Source: Annona cherimola (taxonomy: Eukaryota > Streptophyta > Magnoliopsida > Magnoliales > Annonaceae). Taken from it: 64,000 bases of DNA. How positions within the stretch are numbered: the stretch's first letter is position 1; every line of letters begins with the position of its first letter. The notes beneath the pieces are model-generated. The model saw nothing but the letters and a program-made list of their open reading frames with translations. It made no database searches and was not told the origin of the DNA. This document shows positions 11,414-22,093 of the stretch, one piece after another. The stretch covers positions 33,645,452 to 33,709,451 of the forward strand of contig CM059972.1 in assembly GCA_030490835.1 (NCBI GenBank). Direction: 5' to 3'. The translations under genes were made by a program, and so were the position numbers.

Positions 11414-12206
11414 TTATTTTTCATTTTTCACCAAATTTACAAAAGTTGAAAACATAGAGAAGGCTTCATCTTTGCTAGCTAAGAGAATTATCCATGTGAA
11501 TCTTGAAAAATCATCAACAATTACAAACACATATTTATTTCCACCAATGGTTAAAATGTTGGATGGCCCATATAGATCCATGTGTAGTAATTCAAGTGGC
11601 CTAGTGGTGGAAATTTCCTTTTTGGTAGAGAAAGGCATTTTGGGTTGTTTCGATAGTTGACATGCCTTGCAAATTTTATCTTTGTCATATTTCAACTTTG
11701 GCAAGCCTTCTACCAAACTCTTCTTCCATAGGGTCTTTATATTTCTCATGTTTATATGTCCAAGCCTTTTATGCCATACCCATGGATCATTATCAATGGC
11801 CATTAGACATTGACCATCTAGTTCATCAAGTGAAACCAAATATACATTTTCATGTCTTTTTCCACTAAACATGATATATTTTCCATCAAATACATTACAT
11901 ATAGATGATTCAAACACAACCTTGTATCCTTTATCACATAATTGACTAATGCTCATTAGATTGTGCTTGAGTCCTTCAACAAAAAAAACATCTTTCATGC
12001 ATGCATTTGAAATACTATATATGTTTTCTTTACCTTTAATTTTACCTTTCTCATTATTACCAAAGGCAACCGTTCCATCGTTGCAAGGCTTAAGTTTATG
12101 AAATAAACTTCTTTCTCCGGTCATATGCCTTGAACAACCGCTGTCCATGAACCATACATTGTTTGCCTTTGCCTTGAAACAAATCTGAAAAATAAAAAGG
12201 TAAATC
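11414..12206 (-). pseudogene. pol: Copia C pol: protease start, integrase zinc domain and core start
   Basis: The frame includes the protease active site (WFMDSGCSRHMTG near 12115-12160), then a GAG-pre-integrase zinc domain with His, His, Cys, Cys (HKRLGHIN ... CKACQLSK near 11660-11770), then LLHMDLYGP with the first catalytic Asp of integrase. The methionine near 12148 lies inside the protease motif, so it is not a true start; the polyprotein continues from Gag upstream. The segment ends at an in-frame TAA at 11414. Confidence 0.88.
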
Positions 12207-12930
12207 TCATCTCTTTGGTACCCATTTTATGGGTCCATTTGGGTTAGTAATATTATTCAACCTTTGTTGTTCTAACTTAGAAAGCCCAAATCTTGTGTTC
12301 CTTGGAACCCAAACTAATTTTGCACCATGGTCATACAATTTCTTAAAGTTACACTTATAGGCTTTATGACCCATTTTGTTGCAGTAATTGTAAGCCATTG
12401 GTAATCTAGGAGTAGGCCTCCAAGTATATTTTGGTTCAAATGTTGGCCTTCTAGTCCACATAACATTTTTCCTTTGTGGCTTGTATATAGGTGCAGTTTT
12501 GGTTTGATATTTCTCAAGTATTGGCACATTCGATTTGCCACTTTCTTTTTGCTCAAATGTATAATATCCAAGGCCTCTTTTATTTGTTTGAGCAGTCATG
12601 TTCAGAAACATCTTCACGTTTTCTCCGGGATTAGAGAACTTTGCTAATGATTCATTTAATGATTAGTTCTCTTTTTTCAATTTCTCTACCTCTTTCAACA
12701 ATGATTCATTTTCCTCTTTCAGTTTTATTGATCTTTCAGCTAGTTTTCCATTTACAATAATAACTGAGTTACATTGTTGTCTCTTTAATGACAACTTGTT
12801 TCCTAGCTTTTTGATTTCTTCATATAATGAATCATATGCAATTTGCAGTTCTTCTAATTCAGCACATTTGAGGCATTCTTGAAAAGAAGAATAAGTAGAT
12901 TGAGAATGGAAAAGTTTGGAAGTTACCTCT
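12207..12930 (-). pseudogene. gag: Copia C Gag C-terminal region: coiled coil and second zinc knuckle
   Basis: Reading 12930 to 12618 on the minus strand gives a Leu/Lys/Glu-rich heptad-like stretch expected to form a coiled coil, broken by an in-frame TAA near 12662. From 12617 to 12207 follows a basic linker and a degenerate CCHC knuckle (YNYCNKMGHKAYKC, near 12350-12390) whose first Cys appears replaced by Tyr. The frame differs from the protease frame downstream, so there is a frameshift between about 12207 and 12180. Confidence 0.7.
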
Positions 12931-13650
12931 TCATTTTATGTATACTTTGTTGAAGTGGTTTGTTCTTCCAAAACTTCCATTGTGTTCAAACACAACAAAT
13001 CTTCTTTCTTGCTCAATCCGCGCCATGCAGCATATTCTTGCACAATTTGCCGCCTCAAATTCGTCGGTTGAAGAGCTGCTTGTTGATGAAGTCTCTTCAT
13101 TGACATACATGCCTCTCCCCTTTGGCCTTTGGTATTTTCTGCCTTCATGTCCTTCCTTCCTCTCTTGATACTCTTTTGATTTCTCTTCCGGCGTAGGACA
13201 TTGAGCTTGTATGTGTCCTATCCCGCCACATTTGTAGCACTTCGTTGGCTCCTTCTTCTTCTCTCTCCGTGTTCTTTCTTTGAAGTCCTTGAAGTTCCTT
13301 TCTTTTCTCACAAATTTTCGGAATTTGCGAGTGAGAAGTGCAATATCTTCATTATCATTATGAGAAGAGGAGGTAGATTCTTCTGAGTTGTGTGCCGCTT
13401 TTAACGCAATGGCTTTCTTCCCTTTGTGATTGTCTTCGTTTCTTCTCTTAATTAGCTCATGTGACATTAATGAGCTAATTAGATCTTCTAGCTTTAGTGT
13501 ATTTAGGTCTTTGGCTTCTTCAATTGCCGTAATCTTTGGAGTCCAAGATTCCGGTAGAGCTCTTAGTATTTTCATGACCTGTTCAGATTCAAAAATAGCC
13601 CTTCCAAGACCTTTTAATGCGTTAGTAATTTTAGAAAATCTTGCAAACAT
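12931..13650 (-). pseudogene. gag: Copia C Gag: middle region with CCHC zinc knuckle
   Basis: This covers the Gag region continuing from the capsid-like domain: LRALPESW, a Lys/Glu-rich stretch, then CYKCGGIGHIQAQC (a perfect C-x2-C-x4-H-x4-C RNA-binding knuckle near 13195-13240) and a Ser-rich, acidic tail. Its frame is shifted relative to the N-terminal part, with the break near 13665-13675. A second frame change near 13000 is needed to reach the coiled coil. Confidence 0.85.
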
Positions 13651-13670
13651 CTTAGAAATATTTTCTGTTT

Positions 13671-14078
13671 CTACATTCTAAAGCTTTCCAATTCTCCTAT
13701 CAAAATATTTCTCCTAGTCCCTTGGACTTGAGAGGTTCCTTCATAAATGGATGTTAGAGTATCCCATATTTCTTTAGCGATTAGACAAGAATATACTCTA
13801 TCATATTCAGAAGTTGTAAGAGCACAAAATAGTGAGTTCATAGCTTTAGCATTGCTCTTTACAGTTCTTACTTCCTCTTCGGTCCACTTGGAAGATCTTT
13901 CATCTATAGGCAATGTTACACCATCTTGGATTGCAATCCAAGAATCCATGTCGGTAGCCATGATGAGTTGCTTCATTCGAAGCTTCCAATAGCCAAAATT
14001 GTTCCCATCAAACAATGGTGGCCTAGTAAATGATTGGCCCTCAGCAAAAGCGGGAACAGAAGTAGATTGGGATGCCAT
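13671..14078 (-). pseudogene. gag: Copia C Gag: N-terminal part
   Basis: The frame starts with ATG at 14078, about 30 bp after the PBS, which fits the Gag start of a Copia element. It contains RPPLFDGNNFGYWKLRM and WDTLTSIYEGTSQVQ, typical of the plant Copia Gag domain family (UBN2/DUF4219). Gag would coat the element RNA in virus-like particles in the cytoplasm. A frameshift and TAG at 13671 end the frame after about 135 residues; the next part resumes in another frame. Confidence 0.88.
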
Positions 14079-14109
14079 ATGATTAGATCTTTTTGGTTTA
14101 ACTCAAAGA

Positions 14110-14124
14110 CCTGCTTTGATACCA
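14110..14124 (-). other. Primer-binding site of Copia C (initiator tRNA-Met)
   Basis: TGGTATCAAAGCAGG on the minus strand begins 2 bp after the 5' LTR end. It matches the usual Copia PBS complementary to tRNA-iMet. Confidence 0.92.
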
Positions 14125-14126
14125 CT

Positions 14127-15802
14127 TGTTGGCCCCGAGTTAATGGAAAAACCCAAGAGGGGAGGGGTGAATTGGGTTCTTAAAAATTTCTTTGGTAACT
14201 TAAAACTTAACCCCTTGAAAGTTTAATCCCCTAGATAGAAGAAATGAAGTTGAAAGCAATTATAACGTAGTGAGCAGAAAGATAAATCAAGCAGACAAGA
14301 TTTTTATAGTGGTTCGGGCAACCTCCCTACTCCACTCTTCCAAGCTCACACTCCTTGTGACTTGGGTTCCACTATTGTATTCCTCAAATACAATTAGAGC
14401 CACTGCTCTCTTCTAGATTCCAGCTCTAGGGGGCTTCAACAAATCTCAGCACAAGTAGGTGATGAGTTCCTCTCCAATCACACACTACTTTGCTTTCACT
14501 TGATCTTAGTTCCTCAAACTAAATCAAGTTCAATACAAACAAATGAAATAATAGAAGAAGTCTACACTTTACAGATGTGTAGAAGCAATTTAGCGCAGAG
14601 AAGAACTCGTTGTATTGGGTTTGAAGAATCAGAAGTTGAGCTCTTGCAGTTTGAAGCAAAGTTCTTCTTCTTGGAATGGCTTGATCTCTTTAAAGCTCTT
14701 GTAGATGAGAGTTAAACACACTTAATGATTCTCAGCTTCTTCCCTCGTCCACAATGACTCCATTTTATAATTGTGGAGGGAATCCGAACGTTTGAAGGTA
14801 GGTGGCACGCATTTAATGCGCCAACATTTGAATAATTTCCGACCGTTGCGACCCAAGTCGCAAGCGGAGTCGACTTCAGATGCGACTTCGCCCAAGTCGC
14901 AGATGGAGTCGACTTCGGGTGCGACTTCGCCTTTCCGTAGCGACTTCAAGTTCCAGGCTGGGTCGACTTGGGCATCGACTTGACCCAAGTCGCAGGTGGA
15001 GTCGACTTCGGTGTGCGACTTCACCTCGGCAGGAAGCTTGATGAACTTGAAAACTTGGAATGCTTGGTTCCTTCATTTCCCTTTGGATCATTATCTTCTT
15101 CTTAGCTTGCTTGGCTTCTTTCTTTGATCATTTTATTCTGGAATGGCTTCATATATTTGTAGTCTTTGTGAATCTCGAAGTACTTTTTTTTTATTCATCC
15201 TTCTCGCTTTTGATACTGGTCTTCATGACTTGAGTTTCTTCATCTTCAAATATGTTTGATGCTTTGTCTTGGACTTGAGAGACTCATGTTGATAATGATC
15301 TTGTTCTCTTGATTTGGTTTTGAGAAAACTCCAGTTGATCTCAAAAAAAATGAGCTTGAATCTGCATCTTTGATCTTTGAAAAACTCAAGTCGCACTTGG
15401 GGTCGACTTCGTCTGCGACTTCACCCAAGTCGCAACTGGAGTCGACTTCGACTGCGACTTTGGTATCTTTCTCTCCCAAATTCAACTCTGGAGTGATTTT
15501 GGCATCTGAAGTCGATGCTGGAGTCGACTTCGTTTGTGACTTGGCTTCCCAAGTCGCAAGTGGAGTCGACTTGGCCTGCGACTTCACCTGCTCTTCTTCC
15601 CATTTCAACTCTGGACGGATTTGGCTCTTTGAAGTCGATGTTGGGGTCAACTTGGGGAACGACTTGGCCTTCCATGCTCTACTTTCTTCAAATGTGTATG
15701 CCTTAATCACTTCCACAAACATGTTAGTAGCCAAGACTTACTCAAATTGATTTGTTAATCATCAAAACATAGATTTAGCTTGTTTTCCATATATTTCCAA
15801 CA
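14127..15802 (-). mobile_element. 5' LTR of Copia C
   Basis: It is 1676 bp, the same length as its partner, with about 25 differences seen by eye. Several differences fall in CpG sites of the motif arrays (14843-15024 and 15386-15667). The minus-strand TATAAAA box is at 14763-14769. Target duplication GTGTG follows at 15803. Confidence 0.92.
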
Positions 15803-15803
15803 G

Positions 15804-16562
15804 TGTGGAGCCGAGGGACATTTGTCAATTCAATGCGTATATTACTCAGCATCTGTGGGATATCTTGACCATTCTAATGATTCACAAGACAACTATGGAG
15901 ACCCGCAATTAGAAAATATGATGCCAACAGAAATTCAAGCATATCAAGAAGGGGAGCCATCACCACCTGAAAGCAATTCAACTTTGGAGGACATGTTCAT
16001 GCAATTCATGAAGAGCCAAATGCAGTTTAATGAGAACATGCAGAAATAGGTGTAGCAATTGGCTATTGCACTCTAATGCCGACATCAAGAAGCGTCTTTC
16101 GGTCATGTGGAAGAAATTTCAGTAGAAGATGAGTTGGAACAGAGCTGTGAAGTCACTCCGAGTACTAATGCAGATATATCAATAGATGTGATAGAACAAA
16201 TTGTACCTCAGCATGTTCTTGAACAAGTGGCCGAGCTAATGGAAAGCCAGGAAGTAGAAGAAGAAATTGATGAAGAAATAGAGGTTGATATAGTGGAGAA
16301 AGTTGGAAATTATCCTATCAACACTCCTCTAATTGGTCTTCCTGAAATTCAGGTGCAACAAGACTTAATCAATCAATGCAAAGCCTTGGAAAGCAACATC
16401 TTCAAGCCATCATATGTTCAAGACCCTGAAAACCTCTTCTATAGTCTTTATGAAATTCAAGAAAAGAGGCTAACTGATCCATTTGAAGAGGCTAAGAAGA
16501 GAGCTGAACTTCCAGTGCACAATCCGAATGGAAGGAAATTCAATAGAGCGGGAATTGGCTAA
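15804..16562 (+). pseudogene. gag: Gag-like ORF of element B, C-terminal part
   Basis: The frame continues from 7152 after removal of Copia C: it begins with the duplicated Cys codon at 15804-15806 and supplies the His and last Cys of the split zinc knuckle within the next 30 bp. An acidic, Gln- and Met-rich region follows, broken by in-frame stops at 16047-16049, 16053-16055 and 16074-16076. A Glu/Val/Ile-rich stretch of about 150 codons then runs to the stop at 16560-16562. I do not recognise this last part. No protease or RT follows. The stops may be decay after insertion. Confidence 0.65.
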
Positions 16563-18932
16563 TCATAGTGGAACGTCGAGCTAAAGACGATAAATTTAGC
16601 GCTGAATGGGAGGCAACCCATTACACTTTTTGATTTTTGTTTCAAGAATAAGGTAGTCATCTCCTAAGGCAAGGAAGGACAGGATTATCATGCTCAAATA
16701 TGGACTTTCAATCCACATTCAAGTTGATAAATGATGGAATCAAGGAGTTTCAAGTTTATATTCACCATTCAAGACAAGACAATGCAGTTTGAGTGAGTTC
16801 CCGGCCTCAATTTTTGGTGCCCGGTGCTAAGTTTTGCAAAAGAATATGTTCTAGCAAGTTGGGATCAGAGAAGTGGCACTCCGGCGCCATAATCGTTTTC
16901 AAGGAAATATCATGTTGCAAGTTTTGAGTCAGCAAGTTGGCGCCTAGGCCCCAATTTTTGGCGCCCCGGCGCCACCCCCTTGCCAGCATAAAAAAATGGC
17001 AAAACACGAGTTTTCAGCATGCTAACTTCAATTGGCCATAACTTTTGATCTCAGAGGAGTTACGGGAGCTACCACATATCAACGGAAAGCATTTTTCAAG
17101 CCCGTCGAGATGAAAACCATGGTTTGCTTAGTTGATATCATTTTCAATATGAAAATCCTCCATCTTTGCATATTTTGGGCCGTTGAAGTTCTACGCAATT
17201 TGTTTTACTGCTTTTAGTGAATCACCAATTTTATTACTTTAAATGAAAGGTGTGCAAGTGGGTGGTTCATATTTTTCATATATTTGCGGGCATGTGGATG
17301 TGTTGCTTATGGGTAACCTTTTCGTTCAAGTTGTTCCATTAATTTGTTGTGACTAAGAGTTTAAAGTAGTGGGGGAGGAGTTTATGAACTGCACTTGTGG
17401 TATCGATAATATGGCTTGAAACTCGAGTTGGATTGCCCAAGAAGAGCTTGTTTGGATTAAATTTGGGATGTAAAGACTTGAACAGTTGAGCTTGCAGTGC
17501 ACTTTTCAATATTGTGCTGCTCATTCTTCCTTCTTCCTATTTGTGACGTCGCTCGTAACCGCTCTCAACGAATGTGAGGTTGACCAACTTGGAGAATCTA
17601 ATGGCAGCCCAAGCCCGGTTTCTACAGATGTCTAATCAGGCTATGGAGGCACACTTTCGAAGACTCATGGAGGACTGACACTTTCTGGGCTTATTTTGGT
17701 CAATCTTCACATCAGCCTGGTGAAGAAAGTGAGCGCGATGATGATGACTCCTCCGCATCAGACGCATAGGGGAGTACCTGTCCTTTCTATTTTATATTCT
17801 TTTTGTATTTATTTCTCAGTCTATGATCATGCAGGTTTCATGTAGTTGCATGCATTGAGGACAATGCATATCTCAAGTTTGGGGGGTGTATAATTCTTGA
17901 TCGTAGGTTTGTTTTCCATGTTTTTTTTAGATTGCATATCATGTCAAATTTTTCCTGTGAAAATTATCTTGTTTCAATCCATTTTGATGAAATATGTGCA
18001 AGGTTGAGAAAAACTTTAACTTGAAATCGATTTCATGAAAAATTGGAAATTTAGGCTAAGGATTATGTGTTAAGGAAATTTGCAAGTAACATGTTAAAGA
18101 ATTGGACTAAATCTCATAGTACATTGTTATAATTCAATTCCATGCTAATCTTTTCAACTAAAATGATAAGAATTGAGTTAAACAAATGTGAACCATGTAC
18201 TTTAAGGGAATTAATGGTCTCGAAAATGGTAGAATTTCACAAAAATTTTCTTGCATGTTCAATATCCCTACTTTAAGTTATTAGAACAATAAAAGGGGGT
18301 GATTGACCTAAGCTAAGTAACCGGGACTTGGCATCAACAAATGTCCAGGTTCGCGTAAAAAAGCAAAGGAAAATCACAGTAAGAACGCTTTAAAAAGAAA
18401 ACTTTCCCCAGATACCCTGAAATATGGTGAGGGGAGCCAAAAAAAAAAAAACAAAAAACAAATCTCCGGATATCCTGAAATATGGTGAGGAGAGTTTTGC
18501 AATAAGTTTGGGGGAGGAAAGAATGTGCAGTCAGGCAAAATGGGATCAAGTAAATTAATGTCATGTTCTTTGACCAGAAAGTTATACTTAAGCCTTGGTT
18601 CATCTGTTTCGTATTGATTTTTTTTAAACCAGTTTCTTTTGATCAAGAGGAAGATTAGCGGGATTTAATTATGACTGTGGACTAATAATACCATCATTTA
18701 CATGTAACTCAATGAAAATGCATGTCCTATGTTGAGAAATAGATGATTTTTTTATGCAATGTTTTAAGTTAGGGTTATTCTTGATCTTGTTGAGTAGAGA
18801 AATGTGATTGTTAGAAGCATAATTGGAATTAGGTTAGGTTGACATAGTCCTGATTCATTTATTTATTTATTCATTCATTCATTGTGTTTGCATGTGTTAC
18901 TCGAGGACTAGCAACATTTAAGTTTGGGGGTA
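16563..18932 (+). other. Non-coding 3' interior of element B with polypurine-like tract
   Basis: About 2.4 kb with no credible gene. It contains GGCGCC-rich sequence at 16930-16975 like that in the LTR, and a GAGGACAATGCA plus AAGTTTGGGGGG segment near 17857-17887 that resembles conserved non-coding sequence of Athila/Tat elements. A second AAGTTTGGGGG (about 18920-18930) lies directly before the 3' LTR and is the likely polypurine tract. Confidence 0.65.
18409..18496. repeat. Short 58 bp direct duplication in element B
   Basis: CCTGAAATATGGTGAGG occurs twice, near 18415 and 18473, separated by an A-rich run. The two copies differ at a few positions. Confidence 0.7.
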
Positions 18933-21635
18933 TGATAACTCGTATTTTTACGAGTTATCATGGCCCATTTCAGACTTTATTTGTGCGTTAGTTCGAGAGA
19001 TTAGGCATAGTTTGCACTCATTTAGCTTAATTTTCATCCGCTTTGCATTTTAAGAGCATTAATTAGTTTTTAGGCAATTTTAGCTTTATTTAGGCATTTT
19101 TAGTTCATTTATTTAGTTTTCCCATCTTTTGTAAGAAGGACGGGACGTGTGGTAGCAAAGCGGACGAGTTGAATGCAAGCTGAGGCATCCAGAGGCAGAG
19201 AGTTGGTGCCTAGGCGCCACCCACTGGCACCCCGGCACCACTCTACGTATCTTGGCCGTTAACAGCACACACCACTCAAAACATGGCTTCCAGAGAATTG
19301 GTGCCTAGGCGCCACCTCATCTACATGCAAATCGAGTACAGACGTCGTTGAAGCCACAGTTTAGAAATTGCATCCAGGGAGTTGGCACCTATGCGCCACC
19401 TAGGGGTGCCCAAGCGCCAAGCATGGGCAGCTACATGAGTTAAGGAGAAGCTCCAAGCAGGGACAGTCCAGAGAGTTGGCAGCGACGTGGTTACTGTTCA
19501 TGGGTTTTAAAAATTGATATGTTTTTCAAAAATAAAAAATACCATGACATACCTTATACCTAGTATATCATTGGAAATTTCTTATATTTTGAATTTATCA
19601 TCATTTACTTGGCCAAAAAAATCATTTTCTCCATATACTAAAAATCATCATAAATTCACTTAAGCATAATCCTTAATTTCAAAAATCACGAAATTAATAT
19701 ATCATTATTCTAACATCATATTTATCATAATCATACATCCCAAATCATCATTTATCATTTTTGGAGCATTATTTTCACATATCATAGGCTATCTTCCCGA
19801 TTGCGTTATCTTTGCTCCAAATTTTTGATGTTTTGGCATAATTCTAATTAAGCATTATAACTTTACTTATTTTCTCATGATTAGGCATTATCTAAGCATG
19901 CTTTTACCCTAATTAACATCCAAAAGAAATTTGGGTAGAAATCACTTACCCGAAGCGGAGATACGCCTCTTTTTCTCACGCTTTCTCTCTCTAACTTTCT
20001 CCTTCTTTCTCTAAAGGGAAAAAACGTGTTTGGGGGTGGAAAATGAGCTCTTGCTCAAGCTTGGGACTGCCTTGGTCGTTCACCCCTTGATCCCTATTTA
20101 TAGTGCTTGATTTTTCATGAATTTGGAATTTACCCCCTTGCTTTTGAGGTATTTAATTATAAATTGGTACTTCTTTTTAATTTTAGAAATTGCATTGAGC
20201 CAAGAGCTGCCCACCCTATGCCTGCTCCAGCAACCCTATGCAGCCCTATTTTTTTCCTATTTTTATTATTTTTTTATTTAATTAATTTTAAGCTAATTAA
20301 ATCTAAGCCCTTGATTTGGGATTTGGATGAATTTAATCCATTGATTAAAGTCAAGTGGCCATTTAATGCCCCTGCTCACGCCCCTGCCCTTGCTGCATTG
20401 CATTTAATTTTTTAATTTTTAATTTTTTACTTTTTGTAAAAAGTCAAAAGTAGTATTTAATTAAAGAAATGCTACTTTTTGATTTTTCATTTGACGTTTC
20501 ATCTTGACCTTTGATTTGTGATTTTCATCACATCTTGATCCATTCATCATGTCCATCATGAATTTTTAACCATCCATAAAAAATTTCACCAAATTCCGAC
20601 GCCCGGATTGCAATTTATGAATTTTTTTCTATTTTTCCACAAAAATCCAAACTTGGATTAAAATATCTAAAAGAATTGCTATTTTGTCTTGTAGTAGTTA
20701 AATATCTATTTCGTCTTTTTGTGATTAAGTTAATCCAAGTGATTAACTCTTAATCACGTGTCTTAGCCCTTGGTTACTATTCACGTGTACTATTCACGCG
20801 CACTATTCACGGGGTTAAATTCTCAACTGCATTATTACAACCTCAAACACACATGTCCATTCATAAATTTTCATTTATTTATAAAATAATCTTCAAAATT
20901 TACAAATGTCGAAATGACGCGTATATGGTCAAAATGACGCATACACGGTCGGGGTTCCACAGTTGTGCTATGACTTTTGTTACTTGAGATTACCTTTATA
21001 TATCATGCTTAATGCGTTTACAAGCTTTGCAACCTTGTGGATTGATCTAATATTCAGATTCATGCTTGGAAAGGTGGGATTTGATTAAGATCCATATATA
21101 AGGCACAGGTATTCTAACTCTTGTTTGTGTTGGATGTTAATATGAATAGGAATATACCTATTAACCCTGTGCAATCTTGATTAGGTTATGTGGTTATCAA
21201 TCTTGTTTTACTTATGTGAATGGGAACATAGCACATAACTAAAACTTGGTTATGTTTGTATTTGTTGGAAGACATATATGAATATGAATGAACCTAGATT
21301 AGTAATTTCTGCACAACTAACTTAATTGGAACCAAATAACATAGCTATGATTCAATGAATTCATATTCTCACCTATCTTAATCATCCCAAGGCAATCTCA
21401 GCAACATCCACACCACTCTAGTCATTTACTGCTTTGCTTAGTTAGTTTAATTCAATTCTTAGAAACCAAATCTCATTCCTTTTACCAATTCACTTAGACA
21501 ATTGAAATTTAAGGTACTAATCCGTTTAACATAATCCTCGTGGGAACGATACTTTACTCACTCTTTATTACTTGACACGGCACGTATACTTGCGTAAATA
21601 GCGAGCATTTTAATAGACGTATACGCAGCTCGTCA
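18933..21635 (+). mobile_element. 3' LTR of element B, interrupted
   Basis: It starts TGATAACTCG at 18933 with a short terminal inverted-repeat-like hairpin (CTCGTA ... ACGAG), follows the 5' LTR to about 19481 and resumes at 20962 (matching 6178 of the 5' LTR), ending CAGCTCGTCA at 21635. About 420 bp corresponding to 5755-6178 are missing and replaced by foreign sequence. It is more CpG-decayed than the 5' LTR in the palindrome region. Confidence 0.8.
19482..20961 (-). mobile_element. Fragment of an unrelated LTR inside B's 3' LTR
   Basis: The right end on the minus strand starts TGTGGAACCCCG, a typical Ty3/Gypsy LTR start. The left end stops without a matching CA terminus. ACTATTCACG occurs three times at 20776-20811 with a 13 bp step, and a related ACTGTTCATG lies at the left junction (19492-19501). 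A minus-strand TATAAATAG box lies at 20094-20102. It replaced part of the host LTR, so it arrived with, or was later trimmed by, a deletion. No gene is supported. Confidence 0.65.
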
Positions 21636-22093
21636 TGCACCATCTTCTTCTCATACTTATATCATTTATAATCTGTATACCTTTTGTGCCTATTTTTGGT
21701 GGGGTATACCTCGACAGATCACTTATACTTTTCTCCACTATCCTTGTGACCCACTTAGTACTAGTCAATTTCTCTTTTTTTTCCATCTTATGGTTGTTAT
21801 TATCATAAATTTCTCCCTTTTTTTCTCTTGGTCGTTTTATTGACCAATTCTAAGGCTTACTTCCTCTTCTCCATCCATTTCAGACCTGTGGGTCATGGCC
21901 TGCATATCCAACGTGTCCTTCATTTTTACTTAATGTTTACCATCATATAAACAGGAAATTCCTCATAATGATATTATCCATCCTTTTACTAGCAGTGCAT
22001 GAATGATTACATGTCGGTATAATATAATTGACTAAGTAACACCAAATTCAATCGATATTACTATAAAAAATTTTAAAATATAAATCATACCTG
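21636..22093 (-). other. Non-coding interior of element A
   Basis: This stretch resumes element A after the nested element B. I see no reading frame or motif beyond T-rich sequence on the plus strand. If A once had pol, it was lost here or at the B insertion point. Confidence 0.5.

Larger units (their letters stand above)
7154..15802 (-). mobile_element. Element C: complete but decayed Ty1/Copia retrotransposon
   Basis: An 8649 bp element with two 1676 bp LTRs and a perfect GTGTG target duplication (7149-7153 and 15803-15807). On the minus strand the order is 5' LTR, initiator-Met PBS, Gag, protease, integrase, RT, RNase H, PPT and 3' LTR, which is the Copia order. The DSGCSRHMTG protease start, two zinc knuckles and AAAAAGGGGGAG tract suggest the SIRE-like branch; that lineage is tentative. 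The coding frame has at least three frameshifts and several nonsense codons, while the LTRs differ at only about 25 sites by eye. Confidence 0.93.
5252..21635 (+). mobile_element. Element B: tRNA-Asp-primed Ty3/Gypsy (Athila/Tat-like), non-autonomous
   Basis: A plus-strand LTR element nested in element A. The two LTRs share the segment starting TTTCAGACTTTATTTG (5282 and 18964) and the end CAGCTCGTCA. The interior starts with a PBS matching tRNA-Asp, has one short gag-like ORF, then about 2.4 kb of non-coding sequence, a TTTGGGGG tract and the 3' LTR. No pol is seen. Without the nested Copia and LTR piece it is about 6.2 kb. The 5' boundary is approximate because the LTR start is poorly matched there, and I could not find a TSD (right flank TGCAC). 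Confidence 0.75.

Noticed and set aside
14722..15750. The same repetitive open frames in the right-hand Copia LTR
   Set aside because: A duplicate LTR, not a second gene.
20107..20415. A 102-codon hydrophobic frame
   Set aside because: It lies in a truncated LTR fragment, opposite its TATA box orientation, with low-complexity AT-rich coding.
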